From Bacteroidota bacterium (lineage in GTDB: Bacteria > Bacteroidota > Bacteroidia > UKL13-3), in NCBI GenBank assembly GCA_947481365.1, contig CANKGI010000003.1, forward strand, positions 1 to 35,700: 35,700 bases of DNA. The letters run 5' to 3'. How positions within the stretch are numbered: the first letter of the stretch is position 1; each line of letters starts with the position of its first letter. The notes under the pieces were generated by a model. The model was not told the origin of the DNA, did not search any database, and worked only from the letters and a program-made list of their open reading frames with translations. Shown here piece by piece: positions 1 through 10,270 of this stretch. The position numbers were made by a program, and so were the translations under genes.

Positions 1-35
1 ATTTAAATATACTTTCAGTTTTCTTTTTTTTATTC

Positions 36-221
36 ATACTTTTTTTAGAAAAAAGTATTGCAAACCAGCCTGCCATATTGCAGCTTTCCGGCTGGCAGGA
101 AAGCGGACGATTTAATACGCTTCGATGACTGCTCGCAAAACCCAACCGCCTCTTGGGCAACAGTCATCCCCATTGCGCAAAAGGCTGCCGCGCCAAATCG
201 TCCATTTGCTCACGCGCAATG
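36..221. repeat. Non-coding region rich in perfect inverted repeats; locally GC-richer than its surroundings
   Basis: Perfect arms read directly: ATACTTTTTT 36-45/AAAAAAGTAT 49-58; CTTTCC 84-89/GGAAAG 98-103; GGACGATTT 105-113/AAATCGTCC 195-203; GATGACTG 124-131/CAGTCATC 161-168; CCCAA 141-145/TTGGG 153-157; CATTGCGC 171-178/GCGCAATG 214-221. No ORF is listed here. Confidence 0.6.
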
Positions 222-232
222 ACATTAAGATT

Positions 233-1660
233 TTATTTTATCACCGACACCTTTTGTGTTTTAATTAAACTGCCTGCTGCATCTTTTATGTAAACAAAAT
301 ACAACCCTTGCGACAATTCTTGTAAGTTGATGGTTATGTTATTTGTAAAAGAAATATTTGATGTAACGGCTTTACCTGTTAAATCAAATAATTGTGCGGT
401 AATTTTTTGGTTGCTGCTTGTTTGTATATTTAATATTGAGGTTGCCGGGTTGGGGTAAATAGTAATCGCTTCTGTCTGTTTATCTCTTTTGGTTTCATCA
501 ATTCCCAAATAAGCAAACTCTCCTTTTTCATTTAGTTTAACAATATATAATTCTGCATTGGCAGTATCTAATAAATTTGATACTCCTGAACCAACAATGC
601 TATTATCGGGCAATTGCAAAATAGAATTCAAATAACACCTAGTTTGATTATACCAGAATATTTTTTGAATGTTCAAGTTGCTGTCAATTTTCATAAAATA
701 ACTTCCCCCTAACAGGCAGCCATTATCACTTGTTGCAGTAACAACATATACATTTGCAAGTAATGTATCTCCAACGCGTGGATTAAAATAATTAATATAC
801 TTAATAATATTTCCATTCAAATCTATTTTGAATAAAGTACTTTTCATCGGAATGGTAGCACTGTTATAATCCGCTAAAAGCAGAATGCTATTGCTATCTT
901 TTGACAAACATGAACTCAAATATCTGCTATATGGATAAATAAGCGGTTTGCTTATTTTAATATTGAAAGCCGTATCCATCTGTACAAAATATAACGAATC
1001 CCAATACGTTACTACAAACATGTCGTAAATGGTATCGTTGGGTTGAATAAGGTTAATAATGTATTCAAATTTTGGAATTTTTAACTCCTTCTTTTTAAGA
1101 GTATATCCATCATTGCCAATTTCGATTAAAAGTGGATATGATGTGTATGTAACAACACTATCAAGTTTACCCCATACGTAGCCATAGATCAAAGCTGAAT
1201 TATGATTATTGCGTTTTGTTATACCCATGCACTTGGACTCGTGAGTACCTGTATAAACTGAATCCCATAAAAGTTGTCCGTTCTTAGATAATTTGATTAC
1301 TCGAAAGTTTGCAAGAGCAGGACCCTTTTCAGTGGTACCAGCAATTAGAAGATTGCCATCTTGCATTTCAATACAACCAGACACATCATCGTTAATACCT
1401 GGTTCGCCATAGTGTTGTTTCCATAATATGTTACCGCACGAATCAATTTTCACAATAGCCATGTCTGTGGTGTTACCGCTTGATAAAACAGTGTCATAAC
1501 AAGACATCACAGTTAAAAAACCGCCATCATTTGTTTGAATATGGTAAGTCCTATGGGTAATTACATCAAGGTAGTAATTGTAAATATGCTCAAAAGTGCA
1601 TTGCCCAAATGCTACACCCGAAAAAACTAAAAAGCATACAATTAACTTATACCTCAACAT
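233..1660 (-). CDS. T9SS type A sorting domain-containing secreted protein, probably beta-propeller-like
   Basis: N-terminal signal peptide (MLRYKLIVCFLVFSGVAFGQ); C-terminal YPNPATSILNIQT...GLYFVYIKDAAGSLIKTQKVSVIK, typical of Bacteroidota T9SS sorting tails; repeated 'DGGFL..., GNILWKQHYG, NGQLLWDSVY' propeller-like units. Confidence 0.85.
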   Translation of the reverse strand: MLRYKLIVCFLVFSGVAFGQCTFEHIYNYYLDVITHRTYHIQTNDGGFLTVMSCYDTVLSSGNTTDMAIVKIDSCGNILWKQHYGEPGINDDVSGCIEMQDGNLLIAGTTEKGPALANFRVIKLSKNGQLLWDSVYTGTHESKCMGITKRNNHNSALIYGYVWGKLDSVVTYTSYPLLIEIGNDGYTLKKKELKIPKFEYIINLIQPNDTIYDMFVVTYWDSLYFVQMDTAFNIKISKPLIYPYSRYLSSCLSKDSNSILLLADYNSATIPMKSTLFKIDLNGNIIKYINYFNPRVGDTLLANVYVVTATSDNGCLLGGSYFMKIDSNLNIQKIFWYNQTRCYLNSILQLPDNSIVGSGVSNLLDTANAELYIVKLNEKGEFAYLGIDETKRDKQTEAITIYPNPATSILNIQTSSNQKITAQLFDLTGKAVTSNISFTNNITINLQELSQGLYFVYIKDAAGSLIKTQKVSVIK

Positions 1661-1782
1661 TTAATCAAATATAACTTTTGAGTGTAATAAATATTGTATT
1701 TGCAAATAGAACAAAGTTGAAAAACATGTTGAAAGCAATATTTAGCGGTTCGGTTCAAAACAGCTAATTTAGCAGCGTTTCA

Positions 1783-2841
1783 ATGCACACTCAAAAGCAA
1801 CTTTTTATAAACGGCAGATTTTTAACACAACGTATTTCGGGGGTTCAATCCTTTGCCCGCGAAGTATGCCGTGAGTTAATGGCGCAAAAGCCAATTACCA
1901 TTTTGGTTCCGGCAAATGCACAATTAATTGATGACGAGTTTGCAAATTGCATTAAACGTGTTGGTTTGTTTGGCGGGCATTTATGGGAACAATTGAGTTT
2001 GCCACTTTTTATGGCACAGCAAAAAAATGCCATGTTGCTTAATTTGTGCAATACCGGTCCTTTGATGGTAAACCAACAAATTGTTACCATTCACGATTTG
2101 GCATTTCTCAAAAATCCATCGTGGTTTCATCCTGTGTTTAGCAAAGTGTATTCGTTTTTGATACCGCAACTTGCCGAGCGAAGCCAATTTATCATCACCG
2201 TTTCGGAAACCATTAAACAAGAAATTGAACAAAAATTTGAAGTTGATGCGAATAAAATAATTGTCGTTGGAAATAAAGTTTCGGCACAATTGCTCAATTC
2301 AAAATCCATTGAAGCATTTGATGAACGAATCCAACCCCAAAACTTTTTTTTAATGGTTGGATCGGATAATCCTCGAAAGAATTTTCTCTTTGTTGAACAA
2401 ATTTTTTCTGAAGAACATGTTGATTCAAAACTGGTGATAGTTGGCGGTAGCGATAAATCATTTAACAACACAACACACACCGAAAATAAAAATATCATCC
2501 GCTTACATTATACCGATAACTCTACTTTGTTGTGGTTATATAAAAACGCCAAAGCGCTTATCAATCCATCGTTGTACGAAGGTTTTGGTATTCCGAATAT
2601 TGAAGCGATGGCAATGGGTTGCCCGGTAATTTGTTCGGATATAAAAGTTTTTAAAGAAGTGTGTGGCAATGCCGCTTTTTATTTTTCACTAGATAAAATT
2701 GATGAGCTAAAAAATTGCATAGCCCAATTGAATGAAAGAAGTGAATTGACAATCGAAAAAATACATACCGGTAAAAATATTTTCGAAAAATATCAGCATG
2801 AAAACCGTGTTGCTAAAATTTTAAAATTATTGGAAGCATGA
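1783..2841 (+). CDS. Glycosyltransferase family 4-like
   Basis: C-terminal EGFGIPNIEAMAMGCPVICSD nucleotide-sugar binding motif of GT4; 4-bp overlap with the next gene. Confidence 0.88.
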   Translation: MHTQKQLFINGRFLTQRISGVQSFAREVCRELMAQKPITILVPANAQLIDDEFANCIKRVGLFGGHLWEQLSLPLFMAQQKNAMLLNLCNTGPLMVNQQIVTIHDLAFLKNPSWFHPVFSKVYSFLIPQLAERSQFIITVSETIKQEIEQKFEVDANKIIVVGNKVSAQLLNSKSIEAFDERIQPQNFFLMVGSDNPRKNFLFVEQIFSEEHVDSKLVIVGGSDKSFNNTTHTENKNIIRLHYTDNSTLLWLYKNAKALINPSLYEGFGIPNIEAMAMGCPVICSDIKVFKEVCGNAAFYFSLDKIDELKNCIAQLNERSELTIEKIHTGKNIFEKYQHENRVAKILKLLEA

Positions 2842-3944
2842 AAATCGCATTGGTTCAAGATTGGTTTGTAGTGAATGGTGGTGCCGAAAAGGTGGTGCGC
2901 GAAATTGTGAATCTTTACGATGACATTGATATTTTTTCGTTGGTTGATTTTTTGAGTGCCGAAAACCGTGAGCAAATTTTAAAAGGTAAAAAATCAAACA
3001 CATCGTTTCTTCAATATTTTCCTCTTTCAGAATTTGGTTACCGAAATTATTTGCCGTTGTTCCCAACTGCAATTGAGAGTTTAGATTTTAGCGGATATGA
3101 TGTAATTATTTCATCATCGTACACCGTTGCAAAAGGCATTACCAAAACAAAAGATCAGTTACATATTTGCTATTGTCACTCGCCTGTACGATACGCATGG
3201 GATTTGGAAGAACAATATCTTGCACCCTTAAATTTTATCAAGAAATTTATTGCAAGGATAACTTTAAAATACATTCGCAAATGGGATTTAAAATCGAATA
3301 AAAGTGTAGATGTTTTTATAGCCAACTCGCATTACGTTGCCGAGCGCATCAAACGAATTTACCATCGCGATTCAATGGTTTTGCATCCTCCGGTTGATAC
3401 ATCGAGCTTTACACCTTGCGAAGAAAAAGAGAATTATTATTTTACCTCGGCACGTATGGTTCCGTACAAAAAAATTGATTTGATTATTGAAACATTTAAT
3501 GCGTTGCCAAATTTAAAATTAGTTGTTTCGGGCGATGGACCTGATTTAAAAAGACTTCAGCATTTAGCAAAAAGCAATATCACGTTTACAGGATTTCTTA
3601 AAAAAGAAGAACTGATAACAAAAATGCAAAAAGCAAAAGCATTTGTACTTGCTGCCGATGAAGATTTTGGAATTACCAGTTTGGAAGCGCAAAGTTGCTG
3701 TACACCTGTTATAGCCTTGAAAAAAGGTGGATATCTCGAAACAGTTGTTGAAGGAAAAACAGGCGTATTTTTTGAAGAAGATTCGGTAAATTGTTTGAAA
3801 AATGTAATTTTAGGATTTGAAAATATAAATTACGCCTTTAGTAAAGATGATTTTTTAAATAACGTAGAAAAATTTTCAATACAGCATTTTAAAAATGGTC
3901 TTAAAAAAATTGTAGATGAGCATATACATGCAAAGAGTTGGTAG
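2838..3944 (+). CDS. Glycosyltransferase family 4-like (WbaZ-like mannosyltransferase type)
   Basis: MKIALVQDWFVVNGGAEKVV, CYCHSPVRYAWDLEEQYL, HPPVDTSSFTP, EDFGITSLEAQSCCTPVIALKKGG. Confidence 0.87.
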   Translation: MKIALVQDWFVVNGGAEKVVREIVNLYDDIDIFSLVDFLSAENREQILKGKKSNTSFLQYFPLSEFGYRNYLPLFPTAIESLDFSGYDVIISSSYTVAKGITKTKDQLHICYCHSPVRYAWDLEEQYLAPLNFIKKFIARITLKYIRKWDLKSNKSVDVFIANSHYVAERIKRIYHRDSMVLHPPVDTSSFTPCEEKENYYFTSARMVPYKKIDLIIETFNALPNLKLVVSGDGPDLKRLQHLAKSNITFTGFLKKEELITKMQKAKAFVLAADEDFGITSLEAQSCCTPVIALKKGGYLETVVEGKTGVFFEEDSVNCLKNVILGFENINYAFSKDDFLNNVEKFSIQHFKNGLKKIVDEHIHAKSW

Positions 3945-5214
3945 AATAATATTTTTTGTACTGTGTGCATTGGCAGGATTTCCTTTGTTGCCTGTTGGTG
4001 CAACATCGGGGCTTATTGCGTTATTTTTTTTACTGAGCATTGTAACTGCAATTTCAAATTACAAAACTTTTAACCTTAAACTTTCTGGCGAACTGCTGGT
4101 TTATATCCTACCTTTTCTCATCATATTTGTATGGACAATATTTATTGATGGTTCGAGTGAAGCACATTTTTATTTACAGCGATCGTTGAGTTTATTGGTT
4201 TTTCCGCTTTCATTTTTTTTGTTGCCTTTTCAGTTTTCACTCAATCAAAAAAATATTTTCAAAATTATTTTCATCACTTCCACGCTTTTGGTGTTGGTGT
4301 ATGGCGAAGTTACAGCCATTCAATTTTTGTTCTCACATGTTGGGCCAAATGAGTTTTGGGCAACTCCGGCAGAGATGTTTAAGCATCCATCATTATCTCA
4401 TTTACTACGTTCAACATTCGAAAACACAACAACCATTCATCCTACTTATGCTTGTTTGTATTTAGGTATTTCATTTTTGTTTGTGTTCGAGTATTTTCTT
4501 GAAAATTTCAGAGAATTTACCGTTTCAAAAAATATTGGTTACGCATCACTACTTATTTTTATTATAGTTCTTCAAGTAATTTTAGCATCCCGAACTCCCT
4601 TTATCGGCACAGTTATTTCGGCTTTTATCTTGTTTGTTATTTATCAAAAAAACAAACTCTATATACTTTGGGCAGGAATCGGAATTGTTGTTTTTACTGT
4701 TTTGCTATTTATGCTGGTTCCATCCTTTTCGGCACGATTAAAAGAAATTTCATTTGAGAATTTTACTTTATCCACTTCAAAAAATGCCGATTCGTTTAAC
4801 CTGCGAACTGGAATTTATAAATGCAGTATTGATATCGTTGAAGAAAATTGGCTAACTGGAGTGGGGCCAGGAAATGTGCAAGCCAAACTTGATGAGTGTT
4901 ATGGAAAAATATCGTCAACCGTTTATAACGAAAGAAAATATGACACCCATAATCAGTTTTTAGATTATTGGGCCGGAATGGGCATTTTAGCGCCTTTATC
5001 GCTCCTGTTCCTGCTTTTGTTCATATCTTATAAAAACCTAGCCTATAAAAATTATATCCCATTCTGTTTGTGTATTTTATTTTTTGCATCAATGTTGACA
5101 GAAAATATTTTGATTAGGCATCACGGGGTTGTAGCTTTCGCCTTTATTATGAGTTTTTATATTTTTACAAAAAGTCATAAAGAAGAATTAGCCAACCATA
5201 AACCGGTAAAATAA
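3916..5214 (+). CDS. O-antigen ligase/polymerase-like multi-TM protein (WaaL/Wzy family)
   Basis: Many hydrophobic segments; 'LTGVGPGNVQAKLDECYG....YDTHNQFLDYWAGMGILAPLSLL' resembles the Wzy_C/WaaL periplasmic loop. Start may be the Met at 3928, because the listed start overlaps the upstream gene by 29 bp. Confidence 0.82.
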   Translation: MSIYMQRVGRIIFFVLCALAGFPLLPVGATSGLIALFFLLSIVTAISNYKTFNLKLSGELLVYILPFLIIFVWTIFIDGSSEAHFYLQRSLSLLVFPLSFFLLPFQFSLNQKNIFKIIFITSTLLVLVYGEVTAIQFLFSHVGPNEFWATPAEMFKHPSLSHLLRSTFENTTTIHPTYACLYLGISFLFVFEYFLENFREFTVSKNIGYASLLIFIIVLQVILASRTPFIGTVISAFILFVIYQKNKLYILWAGIGIVVFTVLLFMLVPSFSARLKEISFENFTLSTSKNADSFNLRTGIYKCSIDIVEENWLTGVGPGNVQAKLDECYGKISSTVYNERKYDTHNQFLDYWAGMGILAPLSLLFLLLFISYKNLAYKNYIPFCLCILFFASMLTENILIRHHGVVAFAFIMSFYIFTKSHKEELANHKPVK

Positions 5215-5216
5215 CT

Positions 5217-6563
5217 TTGACCCGATATTCAAGATATATCAAAGTAATCAGCATCATCAGCGATATCATATTGCTCAATGTTTGCTTTGTGGCTGTGTTT
5301 TATTACAAGTTTCATGCTTTTCACGATCCGTTTACATTCATGCTTTTTTATGTAAACGTGGCATGGATATTTTTGATAGCTGCCATTAAACCTTACGATA
5401 TTTCGCGAACATCAAAGTTGTTTGTGATTTTGCGTTCGTCATTTTACGTAATTACCTCACACATATTATTGGTATTTGCCTATTACGTTTTCCTGCAAAC
5501 GTATCGTTACTCGCGTGAGCTGTTGGTTCTATTGTATTCAAGTTTGTTCATCTTAACATTTGTACTCAAAATAGTTTTCTTTTTTGTACTCAAATGGGCA
5601 CGCGAAAAAGGATACAATTACCGAAATATTATTGTAGTTAATCAAAGTGAAAATCCTGTTGAGTTGCAATCATTTTTTAAAACACATCCGGAATATGGAT
5701 ACAACATCAAAAAAGTAATTACGGCTAAAAATATTCAAGTCAATATTCTTGAAGAGATAAAATCATTTTGCTTACAAAATGAAATTCACGAAATATTCTT
5801 TTCGATGTCGGTAATGGAAAGTCAATCTCTTTTAGATTTGATGAATTTTGCCGAAGATAATTTTATCAAAATTCGTTTGGTTGCCGATTTTAAAGGTGTA
5901 TCTTTTTCGGAAATGGCACTCGAAAAATTTGGAGAAGTACCTGTTTTAAAAGTGCTCACCACACCACTTGACGATTGGGATAAGCAGTTACAAAAAAGAG
6001 CTTTTGATATCTTTTTTTCGTTGATGATTATGATTTGTGTGCTCAGTTGGCTTATACCAATTCTTGCCATCATCATTAAACTAACATCACGCGGACCGGT
6101 ATTTTTTAAACAACAACGAACAGGTAGAGACAATCGTCCTTTTTGGTGTTACAAATTCAGAACGATGTACGTAAATGAAAAAAGTGATACGGTTCAGGCA
6201 ACTCAAAATGATCCGAGAATTACTGCAATTGGAAATTTTTTACGTGACTCAAGCATTGATGAAATGCCACAGTTTTACAATGTACTAATTGGCGATATGT
6301 CGGTTGTGGGGCCACGTCCACATATGCTTAAACACACCATAGATTTTTCTGAAGAACTAGATAAGTTTATGGGTCGTCATCAAATTAAACCTGGCATTAC
6401 CGGATTGGCACAATCAAAAGGTTATCGTGGTGAAACATCCGACTTTGAAAAAATAAAAAATCGTGTTAAGCTCGATTTGTTTTATGTAAAATATTGGTCG
6501 TTTACACTCGATATAAAAATCATTTTCAACACATTGTTTTCTTTATTTAATACCAACTCATAA
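5217..6563 (+). CDS. Polyprenyl-phosphate glucose/hexose-1-phosphate transferase (WcaJ/WbaP type)
   Basis: N-terminal TM segments, then C-terminal RAFDIFFSLMIMICVLSWLIPILAIIIKLTSRGPVFFKQQRTGRDNRPFWCYKFRTM...DEMPQFYNVLIGDMSVVGPRPHM...KPGITGLAQ. Start codon is TTG, 2 nt after the upstream stop. Confidence 0.9.
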   Translation: MTRYSRYIKVISIISDIILLNVCFVAVFYYKFHAFHDPFTFMLFYVNVAWIFLIAAIKPYDISRTSKLFVILRSSFYVITSHILLVFAYYVFLQTYRYSRELLVLLYSSLFILTFVLKIVFFFVLKWAREKGYNYRNIIVVNQSENPVELQSFFKTHPEYGYNIKKVITAKNIQVNILEEIKSFCLQNEIHEIFFSMSVMESQSLLDLMNFAEDNFIKIRLVADFKGVSFSEMALEKFGEVPVLKVLTTPLDDWDKQLQKRAFDIFFSLMIMICVLSWLIPILAIIIKLTSRGPVFFKQQRTGRDNRPFWCYKFRTMYVNEKSDTVQATQNDPRITAIGNFLRDSSIDEMPQFYNVLIGDMSVVGPRPHMLKHTIDFSEELDKFMGRHQIKPGITGLAQSKGYRGETSDFEKIKNRVKLDLFYVKYWSFTLDIKIIFNTLFSLFNTNS

Positions 6564-6569
6564 ATCTGG

Positions 6570-8465
6570 ATGCTCAATCAAATATTTGATAAAATAAGAA
6601 AAGTAAAAAGATCGCAAGGACAAATGTGGATGAATGGCAATTTCACTTTTTTCAGGCTGTTTATCATGTTGAAATCGCGCACTGGACAAAAGAAAATACT
6701 CAAATTTATTATCAAAGTCATTCAATTTATACTTCAACTAGTATTTGGTATTAAGACGAAAGAAACAAAAGATTATGAGTTATGGATGAAGAAAAATTAT
6801 CCTGATGAACAAAAGTTAAACCAATACAAAAATGAACTTTCCTCCTTTTCATTTCAGCCTAAAATAAGTATCATTTTACCTGTTTATAATACTCCTATAA
6901 ACTACTTAATAGAAGCACTCGATTCGGTTATCAATCAAATTTATCCCAATTGGGAATTGTGTATTTCTGATGATTGCTCTACTGATAATATGATCCGTGA
7001 AATGATTATTGAATATGCAGCAAACGACAATCGAATCAAATATGTTTTTAGAGATGTAAATGGCCACATATCATTAAACTCGAACAGTGCGCTTGAAATT
7101 GCTACAGGTGATTATATTACTTTTTTAGACCATGATGATAAGCTTTCATTAGATGCACTTTTTCAAAATGTAAAAATTTTAAATAACAACAGAGAAATTG
7201 ATTTCATTTATTCTGATGAAGATAAAATAGACAAGAAAGGTCATCATTTTGCACCACATTTTAAACCCGACTGGTGTCCGGATAATCTCTTGTCAAGAAA
7301 TTATATTTGCCATCTTGTTGTCGTAAAAAAATCGCTCATTGATCAGGTAGGTGGATTCAGAGCAGGCTTTGAAGGAAGTCAGGATTACGACTTACTGCTG
7401 CGATTAACTGAAATTGCTAAAATAATATATCACATACCAAAAATACTTTATCACTGGCGACTGCACAGTGAATCAACATCATCAAACATTGATGCAAAAC
7501 CATACGCATTTAATTCGGGTGAACTTGCACTTCAGAAAGCAATAGAGAGAAGAGGAATAAAAGGCAAAGTAAATTTGATTAAAAATTCTCATGGTTTTTA
7601 TACTATCAGATATGATATTTTTAATAAAGGAAAAGTTTCTGTTATCATCCCTACAAAAGACAAAGCCGATTTATGTGAAGTAATTATCGAATCGATTTTC
7701 AGACTAACAAGTTATCCCGATTTTGAAATTATCCTGATTAATAATAACAGCAGCGAACAATCATTTTTTGATTTCGTAAAAAAGTGGGAAGAAAAAGAAC
7801 CCGAACGTTTTAAATGTATTCACGATAATGATGTATTTAATTACTCGCGTTTAATTAACAACGGAGCTAAAGTTGCCAAAGGAGAATATTTTTTGTTACT
7901 GAACAACGACATGGAAGTGATTCATGAAGATTGGATGACTGCACTTGTTGAATATGCACAATTTGAAACAAGCGGAGCCGTAGGTGCCCGACTAATTTAC
8001 CCCAATGATACCATACAACATGCAGGAGTAATTATTGGCTTAGGAGGAATAGCTGGTCATCATCATGTGATGTTTGATAAAGATGCTCCAGGATATTATT
8101 TCTACTTAATTGCCACAAGTGATTTTTCGGCTGTTACTGCTGCTTGTATTATGATTAACAAAAATAAATTTAATGAAGTTGAAGGGTTTGATGAAAAACT
8201 TGCGGTTGAGTTTAATGATGTTGATTTTTGTTTGAAGCTTAAAGAAAAAGGATACAACAATATATACCTTCCTCATGTAACGCTGTATCATTACGAATCT
8301 ATTTCTAGAGGGCATCCGCACCTTACAAAAAAATCATATCAGCAGCATTTGAAAGATGTAAATCTATTTAAAAGTAGGTGGCAAAAATATATAGATAACG
8401 ACCCTTGTTATAATCCTAATTTATCAAAAATATCGAGCGAGTACAAGGTGAATTTAGATGACTAA
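6570..8465 (+). CDS. Two-domain family 2 glycosyltransferase (GT2-GT2)
   Basis: Two GT-A starts: 'ISIILPVYNTPINYLIEALDSVINQ...DDCSTD' and 'VSVIIPTKDKADLCEVIIESIF...LINNNSSEQ'; DxD-like FLDHDDK and LLNNDMEV. Confidence 0.88.
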   Translation: MLNQIFDKIRKVKRSQGQMWMNGNFTFFRLFIMLKSRTGQKKILKFIIKVIQFILQLVFGIKTKETKDYELWMKKNYPDEQKLNQYKNELSSFSFQPKISIILPVYNTPINYLIEALDSVINQIYPNWELCISDDCSTDNMIREMIIEYAANDNRIKYVFRDVNGHISLNSNSALEIATGDYITFLDHDDKLSLDALFQNVKILNNNREIDFIYSDEDKIDKKGHHFAPHFKPDWCPDNLLSRNYICHLVVVKKSLIDQVGGFRAGFEGSQDYDLLLRLTEIAKIIYHIPKILYHWRLHSESTSSNIDAKPYAFNSGELALQKAIERRGIKGKVNLIKNSHGFYTIRYDIFNKGKVSVIIPTKDKADLCEVIIESIFRLTSYPDFEIILINNNSSEQSFFDFVKKWEEKEPERFKCIHDNDVFNYSRLINNGAKVAKGEYFLLLNNDMEVIHEDWMTALVEYAQFETSGAVGARLIYPNDTIQHAGVIIGLGGIAGHHHVMFDKDAPGYYFYLIATSDFSAVTAACIMINKNKFNEVEGFDEKLAVEFNDVDFCLKLKEKGYNNIYLPHVTLYHYESISRGHPHLTKKSYQQHLKDVNLFKSRWQKYIDNDPCYNPNLSKISSEYKVNLDD

Positions 8466-9304
8466 GAAAGAAATAAAATTCGCTTGATGAATTTTACAAT
8501 TGGCAGTATTCTGCTTCCCCAAATATATTCTTCTGAATTTTTATAATTCCCAATTGTATCCTTAACCAGGTAATAATCGTATACCAAATCACTTATACTT
8601 AACTTTGATAAATATAGTTCGCGGTGGTTTTCATACAGTTGTTTCCGTAACATTCGAAAATCATTATCACTTAATGAATGAACCATTGATTTGTTACGAA
8701 TACGGTAATGAAACAATATTTCAGGAATCCTGTAAACTTCACTTTCATCACTTATTAAACTTAGCCAAAAATCCCAATCCTCATAGCCCTTCATCATTTG
8801 TTCATTATATCCTGCCGTCTTATCGTAATCAACTTTCCGAAAAAGTGCTGTGCAAAATATTATATTTTCAAAAAGCATTTGCTTGATAGAAAATTCAGGT
8901 AAATTCCATTTACCACTCCACTCTCCAAAAAAATCAACTTCGCAATAAACCACTTTCAATTTTTCATTTTCATCAAGAATTTTTGCTGCTTTTTGAATAT
9001 AAGTAGGAGCAATAATATCATCACTATCCAATGGTAAAATATATTTCCCTTTGCTGTGTAAAATTCCAAAATTACGTGCAGATGAAAGCCCTTTAATAGG
9101 TTGTAAGACTGAAATAAAACGCGAATCTTTTTCAGCAATAGATTGGGCAATTTTTTTCGAATTATCTGTCGAACCATTATCAACTATAATACACTCCCAA
9201 TTTTTATGAGTTTGTTTGATAACACTTTCAATCGTTTCGCTCAAATATTCACCGCTGTTATAACAAGGAATAATAATAGATATGAATGATTCGCTGTTGT
9301 TCAT
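8462..9304 (-). CDS. Family 2 glycosyltransferase
   Basis: ISIIIPCYNSGEYLSETIESVIKQTHKNWECIIVDNGSTDNS...LPLDSDD. Its 3' end overlaps the convergent upstream gene by 4 bp. Confidence 0.9.
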   Translation of the reverse strand: MNNSESFISIIIPCYNSGEYLSETIESVIKQTHKNWECIIVDNGSTDNSKKIAQSIAEKDSRFISVLQPIKGLSSARNFGILHSKGKYILPLDSDDIIAPTYIQKAAKILDENEKLKVVYCEVDFFGEWSGKWNLPEFSIKQMLFENIIFCTALFRKVDYDKTAGYNEQMMKGYEDWDFWLSLISDESEVYRIPEILFHYRIRNKSMVHSLSDNDFRMLRKQLYENHRELYLSKLSISDLVYDYYLVKDTIGNYKNSEEYIWGSRILPIVKFIKRILFLS

Positions 9305-9328
9305 TTTTATTTTTGATGTTTAAATAAA

Positions 9329-10270
9329 TTATTTAAGTGTATACAATAAAATTCTTCTTTGAATTTTTGTGTTTATCCAAAATAGAAATGTGAATATCAA
9401 TTGTTGTTCAAAGGTTATAATATTAAAATAAATAAGTATCGACTTTAATTCTTTTAAATTATTCTTTTTAAAATAATGACTTACCCATTCTCTTACCCAT
9501 CTTTTTAATTCTTTACTTAAATTTAATTTTCTTAGCTCATAGGTAGTGAAATTTTTCTTAAAGATTTGCATCACTTCGTAAATAGATATTCTATCTGATG
9601 CACTTACCGACCCCGACCTAATTCTATAAACCGATAACGGTACTGAAACTCCTTTTAATGATGAATTCGTTTTAAGCATTCGTAACCATAAATCATAATC
9701 CTCAGCTTTGCTAATTGATTCGTCAAATAACCCGGCTTTAATTAATGCACCTTTCATTGCCAACACAGTTAACATCGGTATCCTATTGCTTTCAATAAAA
9801 AGCTTTATCCCTTCATCTCCTATATATACATTATTCGGAATGTACATTCTGTCTTCGTCTTTATATTCTCCTAAAGATTCGCTTTCATTAAAATAAAAAG
9901 TATCTGTAAATAGGAGATCTACATTACTATTATTTAACTCTTTTAATGAAAAGAAAAGCTTTTCTGGAAGCCATAAATCATCAGCATCTAAAAATGCAAT
10001 AATTTCGCCATTTGCCAATTTTATTCCTTTGTTTCTGGCTGCACTTTGTCGTGAGTTATTTTGAAAATAGTACTTAATTCTCGTGTCTGAATTAATGTAT
10101 TTGTTGCAAATATCTTTTGTCTTATCTGTAGAACCATCATCAATAATAATGAGTTCCCAATTTTGATATGTTTGGTTAATTACGCTTTCAATACTTTGAG
10201 AAATAAAATTTTCAACGTTGTAAGCAGGCATTATAACAGAAATCAAACTTTGACTCAAATCTTTTTCCAT
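9329..10270 (-). CDS. Family 2 glycosyltransferase
   Basis: ISVIMPAYNVENFISQSIESVINQTYQNWELIIIDDGSTDKT...FLDADDLW. Confidence 0.9.
   Translation of the reverse strand: MEKDLSQSLISVIMPAYNVENFISQSIESVINQTYQNWELIIIDDGSTDKTKDICNKYINSDTRIKYYFQNNSRQSAARNKGIKLANGEIIAFLDADDLWLPEKLFFSLKELNNSNVDLLFTDTFYFNESESLGEYKDEDRMYIPNNVYIGDEGIKLFIESNRIPMLTVLAMKGALIKAGLFDESISKAEDYDLWLRMLKTNSSLKGVSVPLSVYRIRSGSVSASDRISIYEVMQIFKKNFTTYELRKLNLSKELKRWVREWVSHYFKKNNLKELKSILIYFNIITFEQQLIFTFLFWINTKIQRRILLYTLK

Noticed and set aside
137-146. ACCCAAC resembling an integron attC RYYYAAC half-site
   Set aside because: No matching GTTRRRY core at a suitable distance and no integrase or cassette-like ORFs nearby.
1845-3072. Several small minus-strand ORFs opposite the two GT4 genes
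   Set aside because: Shadow ORFs of strongly coding plus-strand genes.
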